In this document: positions 1 to 5,638 of the stretch, in pieces | Numbering within the stretch: position 1 is the first letter of the stretch | Layout: each line of letters opens with the position of its first letter | DNA from: Bacillota bacterium | Lineage (GTDB): Bacteria; Bacillota_E; Sulfobacillia; Sulfobacillales; Sulfobacillaceae | Assembly (NCBI GenBank): GCA_021802225.1 | Contig: JAKAAS010000082.1 | Coordinates: 1-7,142 of the forward strand | Direction: 5' to 3' | DNA: 7,142 nucleotides | Notes under the pieces: model-generated | The model's input: the letters and a program-made list of their open reading frames with translations, nothing else | The model's database searches: none | Told to the model about the DNA's origin: nothing | Made by a program: the position numbers and the translations under genes

Positions 1-1
1 C

Positions 2-136
2 GCAACTTGGCCGCGGGGCTCTTGCATAACCGGTTATCTTGTCCCAGGCCATCCGGCAATTTTTGGCCAGGTCACGGTCAGGCAGGATTTTCCTGCCCAA
101 CCCGCGAAGTACTATAACGAGGTGAAGCAGAGATGA
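2..136 (+). CDS. C-terminal end of an unidentified upstream gene (partial)
   Basis: Frame 2 is open from the window edge to a TGA at 134-136, about 44 codons, ending in ...PAKYYNEVKQR. The stop overlaps the ATG of the next gene (ATG at 133, TGA at 134), the ATGA arrangement common in translationally coupled bacterial operons. The peptide looks like a protein end (GYLVPGHPAIFGQ, then a hydrophilic tail), but I do not recognise the family. Frame 1 is also open to 117 but reads as low-quality sequence, so the choice of frame rests mainly on the stop/start overlap. If correct, the DUF962 gene is the second or later gene of an operon, and the SD for that gene lies inside this coding region. Confidence 0.45.
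   Translation, partial: ATWPRGSCITGYLVPGHPAIFGQVTVRQDFPAQPAKYYNEVKQR
26..37. repeat. 12-bp perfect palindrome ATAACCGGTTAT
   Basis: A perfect dyad lies 95 bases before the DUF962 start. It could be an operator half-site pair. It also falls inside the probable C-terminal coding region of the upstream gene, so chance is quite possible. Confidence 0.3.
81..97. repeat. Inverted repeat, 7-bp stem with TTT loop
   Basis: GGCAGGA (81-87) and TCCTGCC (91-97) are perfect complements around a 3-base loop. No T-run follows on either strand, so it is not a normal intrinsic terminator. It probably lies inside the end of the upstream gene and may be incidental. Confidence 0.35.
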
Positions 137-480
137 GAATTCACTCATTTAACGAGTTCTGGCCACTTTATCTACACCAGCATCAACAGCCGGGCACACG
201 CCTGCTGCATTTTATTGGGACGGGCGGCGGGGTCATCCTGGTCCTTTTAGCGTTGCTGACGATGAATGTCTGGGACTTGCTCATGGGTGTCGTGGTGGGC
301 TACGGTCTGGCCTGGTACGGACACTTCTTTGTGGAAAAAAATCGTCCGTCGACTTGGCGGCATCCGCTATATTCCGTGCGGGCAGACGTTGTGCTCTTCT
401 GGATGATGCTGACCAGGGGATTTGCCTTTGACGACGCGGCTCTCCAGCGGAATTCGTTAAAGGGCAAGCGGGGCGTTTAG
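133..480 (+). CDS. DUF962 / Mpo1-like small membrane protein
   Basis: This 115-residue protein matches the DUF962 (Mpo1-like) family. The N-terminal signature has H17, P20, R23 and H26 (HQQPGTRLLHFIGT). The second has H64, E68, N70 and P72 (GHFFVEKNRPST), followed by H77-P-L-Y and D85. Two hydrophobic stretches, about residues 27-44 and 47-65, suggest a membrane hairpin. Yeast Mpo1 is an Fe(II)-dependent dioxygenase acting in alpha-oxidation of 2-hydroxy fatty acids, and conserved histidines are thought to bind iron. The bacterial role is not established, so an oxygenase acting on fatty acids is inference. The start is supported by GAGGTG at 119-124, eight bases before ATG, and by the ATGA overlap with the preceding frame. 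The charged tail after residue 98 is not a conserved part of the family. Confidence 0.88.
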   Translation: MRIHSFNEFWPLYLHQHQQPGTRLLHFIGTGGGVILVLLALLTMNVWDLLMGVVVGYGLAWYGHFFVEKNRPSTWRHPLYSVRADVVLFWMMLTRGFAFDDAALQRNSLKGKRGV

Positions 481-506
481 CCGCCATCCTTTTGGCATAC
501 CGCGCT

Positions 507-538
507 CCTCCTTTCTATATAGATGAGAAAAGAGGAGG
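507..538 (+). promoter_or_regulatory. SD-sequestering hairpin before the lipoprotein gene
   Basis: CCTCCTTT (507-514) can pair with AAGAGGAG-G (531-538) in an 8-bp stem containing one G-U pair, with a 16-base loop. The 3' arm includes the whole AGGAGG SD (533-538) that serves the GTG start at 547. The fold would hide the ribosome binding site, as in translational switches or RNA thermometers. Bases 507-517 (CCTCCTTTCTA) also equal the 3' end of Bacillus-type 16S rRNA. Pairing is visible in the sequence; a regulatory role is inference. Confidence 0.5.
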
Positions 539-546
539 CGAACTCC

Positions 547-1056
547 GTGACACGACGTTTATTCCGCCGCGCCCTGGCGTTGGCCGCAATTATGGGGACC
601 GGCGCGATATTAGCCGGATGCGGCAGCCAGACGAGCATGGGCAATATGCCGGGACCTGTCAGGAGGGTGGTCAACACACCAACACTGACGGGGCGGAATA
701 TTGCCGTCAACATGCTGAACGCCACGGGCAACCAGTCCTATATCGGCACAGGCCGGATTCCTGGCTATTACAGCTACGGCCCGTCTTATGACGACGGCAG
801 CAACACCTATTATGTAACCTTTGAGGTGCCGGTCAACACCGAGGGGATTGAGAAGCAGCTGAGTTACATCCCGCGCCCCATTGAGTCCACTACGATTCTG
901 GATGATGTGTATATCAATATACCGCAATTGCCAGGTTTGGCGTATGATCGTTTGTATTACGATCCGAGTACCCGCTTGGCGCCATTTTCGTTTAAACTGC
1001 TGCCGACAGGCGCTGTGCTTGATGAGTCGTGGGATGCGGTGCTGGTCAATAGTTGA
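547..1056 (+). CDS. Unrecognised lipoprotein with Tat-like signal peptide
   Basis: The protein has 169 residues from GTG at 547. This start is chosen because AGGAGG at 533-538 lies eight bases upstream; the in-frame ATG at 523 has no SD. The N-terminus MTRRLFRRALALA is twin-arginine-like (T-R-R-x-F), followed by a hydrophobic core and the lipobox LAGC with C25 (codon 619-621). The product should therefore be a lipid-anchored protein on the outer face of the membrane, possibly exported by Tat. The mature part has no transmembrane segment. It is rich in Tyr, Asn, Gly and Pro (for example GYYSYGPSYDD and YDRLYYDPS), suggesting a beta-rich domain of about 140 residues. I recognise no family or catalytic motif. 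The next gene starts 22 bases after the stop, so co-transcription is likely, but a functional link to sulfur amino acid metabolism is not evident. Confidence 0.82.
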   Translation: MTRRLFRRALALAAIMGTGAILAGCGSQTSMGNMPGPVRRVVNTPTLTGRNIAVNMLNATGNQSYIGTGRIPGYYSYGPSYDDGSNTYYVTFEVPVNTEGIEKQLSYIPRPIESTTILDDVYINIPQLPGLAYDRLYYDPSTRLAPFSFKLLPTGAVLDESWDAVLVNS

Positions 1057-1078
1057 GACCGCACCCGCAGGGGACAGT

Positions 1079-2251
1079 ATGGGAAAGGCGGTGGGACACG
1101 CGGACCGTTACGAAGAAAACCGCTGGGGGTTCACAACCCGGGCCATCCATAAGGGACAAGCTCCTGACCCAGTGACAGGCGCCACAATCATGCCCATCTA
1201 CCAAACCAGCACGTATACCCAGAAGCTGGATGGGAACCCGGCCCCGTACGAATATGCCCGGGGGGACAGTCCCAACCGGGATGCTCTGGAAGAGGCGCTG
1301 GCCTCTTTGGAAGGCGGGGATTTCGCGGTGTCTTTTGCCTCCGGAATGGCGGCAGGCGATGCCGTGCTCCGGCGTTTGGCGCCCGGCGATCATATCATCG
1401 CGGGAGCAGATTTGTACGGCGGGGTATATCGCCTGTTGGAGAGCATTTACCGTCCGCAAGGTATTCGCACCGATTACTGCGACCTGTCGCGGCCCGATTG
1501 GGTGGACCGCATCCACCCTGCCACGCGCTTGGTATGGCTGGAGACGCCGACCAATCCCCTCTTGCAGATAGCTCCCATGGAGTTCATCACGGAGGCGGCG
1601 CACCGCCGTAATCTGGAGGTAGTTGTCGACAATACCTTTGCTTCGCCGTATTTGCAAAACCCGCTGCAGTGGGGTGCGGACCTGGTCATGCATTCCATGA
1701 CTAAATACATTGCGGGACACTCGGATGTGATCGGGGGGATTGTCGCTGGGCGCAGCACATCTTGGCGTGAGCACCTGACGTTTGTGCGCAACGCTGCGGG
1801 CGCTGTGATCAGTCCCTTCGACGCATGGCTGACACTGCGGGGCCTCAAGACGCTGGCCTTGCGCATGGAGCGGCACAGCGAGAACGCCGGGCGCATCGCC
1901 GAATGGCTGGCGGCTCAGCCGGCCGTGGGGGCAGTGTATTATCCCGGCCGTCAAAGAGGGTGGCAGCAGCAGATGCGGCTCCCGGGCGGCATGGTCTCTT
2001 TTGTGGTGAAGGATGCGGGAGCCGAAGAGGCATTTCGTGTGCTGCGCCGGCTCAGGGTGTTCAGTGTGGCGGAAAGCCTGGGCGGGGTCGAGTCGCTGGC
2101 CAGCCACCCCGCCACGATGACCCACGCGGCGCTGCCCCCAGAAGAGCGGGAACGCCGGGGGATCGTCGCGGGTCTTATCCGGCTGTCTGTCGGGATTGAA
2201 GATCTGGGCGACTTGCTGGCAGACTTGGAGCAGGCGCTGGCCTCTTCCTGA
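1079..2251 (+). CDS. Cystathionine gamma-synthase/lyase family PLP enzyme
   Basis: This 390-residue protein belongs to the Cys/Met metabolism PLP-dependent family (fold type I). Visible landmarks are TRAIHKGQ and PIYQTSTY near the N-terminus; Y59 and R61, which reach the neighbouring subunit's cofactor; Y113 in DLYGG, which stacks on PLP; the TPTNP motif; D184 in VDNTFASP; the Schiff-base lysine K209 in HSMTKYIAGHSD; AESLGGVESL; and R368 in LIRLSVGIED, which binds the substrate carboxylate. Members make cystathionine from an activated homoserine ester, or cleave cystathionine to cysteine. I cannot separate synthase from lyase by eye. DLYGG, without Cys after it, argues against methionine gamma-lyase. 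The ATG at 1079 has AGGGG at 1069-1073. Two oddities are SPNR in place of the usual NPTR (residues 64-67) and a shortened segment between YYPG (287-290) and GGMVSF. It is convergent with the aminotransferase gene. Confidence 0.9.
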   Translation: MGKAVGHADRYEENRWGFTTRAIHKGQAPDPVTGATIMPIYQTSTYTQKLDGNPAPYEYARGDSPNRDALEEALASLEGGDFAVSFASGMAAGDAVLRRLAPGDHIIAGADLYGGVYRLLESIYRPQGIRTDYCDLSRPDWVDRIHPATRLVWLETPTNPLLQIAPMEFITEAAHRRNLEVVVDNTFASPYLQNPLQWGADLVMHSMTKYIAGHSDVIGGIVAGRSTSWREHLTFVRNAAGAVISPFDAWLTLRGLKTLALRMERHSENAGRIAEWLAAQPAVGAVYYPGRQRGWQQQMRLPGGMVSFVVKDAGAEEAFRVLRRLRVFSVAESLGGVESLASHPATMTHAALPPEERERRGIVAGLIRLSVGIEDLGDLLADLEQALASS

Positions 2252-2260
2252 AAAGGGGGA

Positions 2261-2272
2261 GCGGTTAGCCGC
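2261..2272 (-). terminator. Weak terminator-like hairpin at the aminotransferase stop
   Basis: On the minus strand GCGG-CTAA-CCGC forms a short 4-bp hairpin whose loop contains the TAA stop of the aminotransferase gene. CTCCCCCTTTT follows. The stem is too short for confidence, but it is the only terminator candidate in the 13-base gap between these convergent genes. Confidence 0.25.
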
Positions 2273-3401
2273 CCGCCAATATTTCGCTGAGGCGGGTGAC
2301 GCCTTGCGCCAGATCGCTGTCCGACGAGGCCAGGGAGATGCGCACGTAAGACTCCGTGGCCGACCCGAAAGCTGACCCAGGGGCTACGGCAATATGTTCT
2401 TGGGCCAGAAGGTTCAAGGCGAAAGTGCGGGAGTCGGCATGGGTCCGGGAAATATCCACCAAGAGGTAGAAGGCGCCGGCCGGAGCCTTGACTGGAATAT
2501 TTCGCGAACGCAAGATGTCGAGGCACAGGTCCCGGCGCTCCCGGTAGTGGCCCAGCCGGGTCTGAATTCCCGGCCCGCCCGCTGTCAAGGCGGCCATCCC
2601 CGCGTACTGCAGAGGCTCGGACACGGAGGACCACAGTCCCATTGCAATCCGGTTGAGAGATTCCATGGCCCGCTCTGGTCCCGCCAGATATCCCAGGCGC
2701 CAGCCTGTCATGGCGTACGTCTTTGAAAAGGAATACACCGATAATGTCCTTTGCGGGGCGATCACGGCCGGAGAGAGGGGAGACCGCCCGTAGACAATCT
2801 GGTCATACACCTCATCCGAGATAATCCATAAATCGTGCTGCTCGGCGAAGTCGACAAGTTTTTCGGTGAGTTCCGGGCTGGGAATGCTGCCAGCGGGATT
2901 TCCCGGAAAGTTGACAACGAGCGCCCGGGTCTTAGGAGACACCAGATTCTGGAGGGCGCTCAGGTCTGGCCAAAAATCGGGAGCTGCCAGCGGGTACGGC
3001 ACGGGTTCCAGGTGCAGGGCTTGCACCCCGCCCAGGTAGTCAGGCCATCCCGGATTGGGCACCAGCACCTGCTCGCCGGGCCGCATGGAGCCCATGAATG
3101 AGACGAACAGCGCTGGGATGCCGCCGGGGGTCACGAGGATTTCTTGCGGGGAGCGGACCACATGGTTGACGCGCTGGATTTTTTCGGCAAGGGCCTCCCG
3201 CAGGGGGGCGATTCCCCATGATGACGTGTAGTGGTTGTGTCCATCCTGGGCCGCCCGGCAATAGGCGTCGATGACGGCCGGATCCGGGGGAAAATCTGGT
3301 TCGCCGGTTTCCAGACGGATGACATCCGGCATTTGCAGGGCCAGATCCAATATTTCTCTAATGCCTGAAGTTGGCAAATCTTCGCTTTGAGCCCAATGCA
3401 C
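2265..3401 (-). CDS. Class I/II PLP-dependent aminotransferase
   Basis: From GTG at 3401 the protein has 378 residues. It has the aspartate aminotransferase fold-type I signature: LPTSGIREI near the N-terminus, GEPDFPPDP, W118 in NPGWPDY stacking on PLP, N168 in NFPGNPAG, D196 and Y199 in SDEVYD, the PLP lysine K227 in SFSKTYAMTGWRLGY with R235, and R354 in YVRISLA for the substrate carboxylate. It transfers an amino group between an amino acid and a 2-oxo acid; substrate preference (aspartate, aromatic or other) cannot be read from sequence. The start is uncertain. GTG 3401 gives the usual family N-terminus and has AAGGGG upstream, though 11 bases away. ATG at 3437 (390 residues) and ATG at 3491 (408 residues) are alternatives without a clear SD. 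The gene is divergent from recQ. Confidence 0.9.
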   Translation of the reverse strand: MHWAQSEDLPTSGIREILDLALQMPDVIRLETGEPDFPPDPAVIDAYCRAAQDGHNHYTSSWGIAPLREALAEKIQRVNHVVRSPQEILVTPGGIPALFVSFMGSMRPGEQVLVPNPGWPDYLGGVQALHLEPVPYPLAAPDFWPDLSALQNLVSPKTRALVVNFPGNPAGSIPSPELTEKLVDFAEQHDLWIISDEVYDQIVYGRSPLSPAVIAPQRTLSVYSFSKTYAMTGWRLGYLAGPERAMESLNRIAMGLWSSVSEPLQYAGMAALTAGGPGIQTRLGHYRERRDLCLDILRSRNIPVKAPAGAFYLLVDISRTHADSRTFALNLLAQEHIAVAPGSAFGSATESYVRISLASSDSDLAQGVTRLSEILAGG

Positions 3402-3446
3402 GGTACCGTTGTCCCCTTTCGCAGATGGCTGGACCATCACGTCACT

Positions 3447-3476
3447 AGTGTACGGCTTCGGCCGCCAGGCCAGCAA
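3447..3476 (-). promoter_or_regulatory. Possible sigma-A-type promoter for the aminotransferase gene
   Basis: On the minus strand TTGCTG (3476-3471) and TACACT (3452-3447) are separated by 18 bases. Transcription would start near 3440, giving a leader of about 39 bases to the GTG at 3401. Neither hexamer matches consensus well. No equally good promoter for recQ is visible in the shared 128-base divergent region (3402-3529). Confidence 0.3.
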
Positions 3477-3529
3477 CAACACCGAGCACAATTAAGAACC
3501 AGATCGCGAAAAGATGGGAATTTAGAGGA

Positions 3530-5638
3530 ATGCGCGCAGCCGATAGCGAATGTTACGATATGGACTATAAAGGGATCGCACCAGAACTTCATAGACAAAT
3601 TGCCCAGACACTGCATGACGTCTTCCAGCTGGATCACTTCCGGCCAATGCAGCAAGAAATCATTACAAGTGTTTTTCTGCATCGCAGCCAGTTGGCGATT
3701 TTGCCAACGGGAGCCGGAAAATCTTTGTGCTATCAGCTTCCGGCTGCCCTTTTGCCGTCCGTGACCGTGGTCATTTCACCGCTGCTGGCACTGATGAAAG
3801 ATCAGGTCGACCGGCTGCAGGCTCTAGGAATTCCCGCTTACCAGTTGAGCCATTGGGACTCGGCGCAAGAGCAGCGGCGGGTGATGCAGTTGTGGGAAAA
3901 GGGTCAGCTTAAAATTGTGTTTATGGCTCCGGAGCGATTGCGGCATCCGGAAATTGCGCGCCGGCTTCCCGCTTTGGGCTGCGGACTTCTGGTCGTGGAT
4001 GAAGCCCATTCGATTTCAGAGTGGGGGCACGATTTCCGCCCGGACTACCGGAGGATCCGGCGCTTTCACGAACAGATCGGCCAGCCCCCGATTCTGGCCC
4101 TGACCGCGACCGCTACCCCGGCAGTGGAAGAAGACATCTTGCGGCAGTTGGGGCTCGACCGCGCATCGTGCCGGGTGACCCGGCGGCCCATTGACCGGCC
4201 TAATATATATTTAGGGGTGGACGTTGTGAAAAGCCGCACGGCCCAACGCGCCCAGGTGCTGGAACGCATTCGGGCCGAGGCTGGCGCGGTGATTTTATAC
4301 ACGGACACCCGGCGTCAGGCGGAGGATTGGGGGGCGTGGCTGGCACGGGCGGTGGCGGAACCCGTGGCCGTATACCATGCGGGCTTGGCGCGGGACGTGC
4401 GCCTGGCGGTGCAGGACGGATTTGCCTCGCGCCGCATCCGCCTGGTCGTGGCTACCACGGCCTTCGGCATGGGAATAGACCGGTCCGACGTGAAAGGTGT
4501 CATCAATGTGGGCATGCCCGAATCCATTGATGCTTACAGTCAGGAGTGGGGCCGCGCCGGGCGCGATGGGGAGCCGGCATGGTCGTCCATGGTGATTACG
4601 GCGTCCGATATTCAGGGCCGGCGCCGGATGATTGAGCGGGACCGGCCACAGCTGGCCGAGATTCAAGAGTTCGCCCAGCGCCTCCAGCAATTGCCCGTGG
4701 GACGGCCGTTTTGGTGGACACCCCCGCTCCCGGACGGCGACAGCAGCGGTGACCTGGCCGAAAATCACCTAGCCGCTCTGGAAGAGATGGGTCAAATCAC
4801 TGTGGCCTCCAAGCGGGCGCACGAAATGCTGCTGACGATTGCGCAGCCGATTGAGGACTGGACAGTGTCCGCCCTTTATGACCGCATGCAGCACCAATTC
4901 ACCCGGCGCATGGAGCGCTATGAGGCCATGAAGGCTTACGTAGTGTCCACGACGTGCCGCCGGCAAGCTATTAGCGGGTATTTTCAACAGGAGCTCGAGC
5001 AGCGTCCTGACGTGTGTTGCGACTGCTGTGACCGGCAGCAGCACCCGGAGCCGCCCGTACCCAGGGAGGAAGCCGGCGGATTGGAAGACCGCGTGCGCCA
5101 GTGGCGGAAAGCCCGTGCGGCGCAAGACCAGGTTCCCTCCTATATCGTCTTCAGCGACAAGGTGCTGCGCGAATTGTGCGAGAGGCGTCCCCAAGACGAG
5201 GTCCAGTTGGCCCAGTGCCCAGGGATGGGCCCTGTGCGCACGGCCCGTTACGGGGCCGACTTGCTGGCGATGCTCCAAGGAGAGGGGCCCCGCGCCCGCA
5301 AGACCGCCCCATCTGCTAAAGAAGAGGCCTGGCTGCTGTTTGCGGAAGGCATGCCCCTGACTGGGGTGGCGCTGCGGGTGCGGCGGCAGCCGTCTACGGT
5401 GGTGGGGTATCTGGAGGACTGGATTGCGGCGAATGAGACGGAGTCCTGGCAGTGGTATTGCGGCAGCGTGCTGCCCGCGGATGTCGGGCGCCATATTGGC
5501 GAAGCCTGCGCGCAGATGCCGGAGGCGCCTCTGCGCGAACTCTATGACTATTTCCATGGAGAATACAGTTTTGACACCCTGCGCATCGGGCGTGCGGTGC
5601 ATGCCAAGCTAGGGAGCGCGGCCCACGCGGGCCGCTAG
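3530..5638 (+). CDS. recQ: RecQ-family ATP-dependent DNA helicase (RecS-like) with HRDC and HTH_40-like domains
   Basis: This 702-residue 3'-5' superfamily 2 helicase is of the type that unwinds recombination and stalled-fork intermediates. Motif 0 is F37-R-P with Q41/Q42; motif I is PTGAGKS with K64; motif II is DEAH (157-160). The aromatic-rich loop is SEWGHDFRPDYRRI, motif III LALTATAT, motif V TTAFGMGIDRSDV, and motif VI QEWGRAGRDG (338-347). About 115 residues then separate the helicase core from the zinc region (C476 and C496, C497, C499, C500), far more than in E. coli RecQ. HRDC follows almost directly (about 518-587, including VPSYIVFSDKVLREL). A C-terminal HTH_40-like segment covers about 594-690 (SAKEEAWLLFAEGMPL, STVVGYLEDWI). 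No RQC winged helix lies after the zinc. ATG 3530 has AGAGGA abutting it; ATG 3560 is an alternative without an SD. The 3' end overlaps ytpB. Confidence 0.92.
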   Translation: MRAADSECYDMDYKGIAPELHRQIAQTLHDVFQLDHFRPMQQEIITSVFLHRSQLAILPTGAGKSLCYQLPAALLPSVTVVISPLLALMKDQVDRLQALGIPAYQLSHWDSAQEQRRVMQLWEKGQLKIVFMAPERLRHPEIARRLPALGCGLLVVDEAHSISEWGHDFRPDYRRIRRFHEQIGQPPILALTATATPAVEEDILRQLGLDRASCRVTRRPIDRPNIYLGVDVVKSRTAQRAQVLERIRAEAGAVILYTDTRRQAEDWGAWLARAVAEPVAVYHAGLARDVRLAVQDGFASRRIRLVVATTAFGMGIDRSDVKGVINVGMPESIDAYSQEWGRAGRDGEPAWSSMVITASDIQGRRRMIERDRPQLAEIQEFAQRLQQLPVGRPFWWTPPLPDGDSSGDLAENHLAALEEMGQITVASKRAHEMLLTIAQPIEDWTVSALYDRMQHQFTRRMERYEAMKAYVVSTTCRRQAISGYFQQELEQRPDVCCDCCDRQQHPEPPVPREEAGGLEDRVRQWRKARAAQDQVPSYIVFSDKVLRELCERRPQDEVQLAQCPGMGPVRTARYGADLLAMLQGEGPRARKTAPSAKEEAWLLFAEGMPLTGVALRVRRQPSTVVGYLEDWIAANETESWQWYCGSVLPADVGRHIGEACAQMPEAPLRELYDYFHGEYSFDTLRIGRAVHAKLGSAAHAGR

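Noticed and set aside
113..118. TATAAC as a -10 box for the DUF962 gene
   Set aside because: Transcription would start at about 125, after the SD at 119-124, and no -35 is present at the proper distance.
523..546. ATG at 523 as the lipoprotein start
   Set aside because: It has no SD and would add MRKEEANS before the twin-arginine motif; GTG 547 has a perfect AGGAGG at eight bases.
881..1078. N-terminal extension of the cystathionine-family protein back to 881
   Set aside because: It overlaps the lipoprotein gene, is rich in Cys, Arg and Trp like an out-of-frame translation, and the ATG at 1079 has an SD and gives the family's normal N-terminus.
1046..2125. Long minus-strand open frame (359 codons) opposite the cystathionine-family gene
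   Set aside because: It is antisense to a well-supported gene; the peptide has no recognisable motif and is rich in Arg, His and Pro, as expected of a GC-rich shadow frame.
1951..2634. Minus-strand open frame spanning both PLP enzyme genes
   Set aside because: It crosses the ends of two clear genes in the wrong frame and shows no domain.
4769..5602. Minus-strand open frame (277 codons) opposite recQ
   Set aside because: It is antisense to conserved helicase, zinc and HRDC coding sequence and has no family features.
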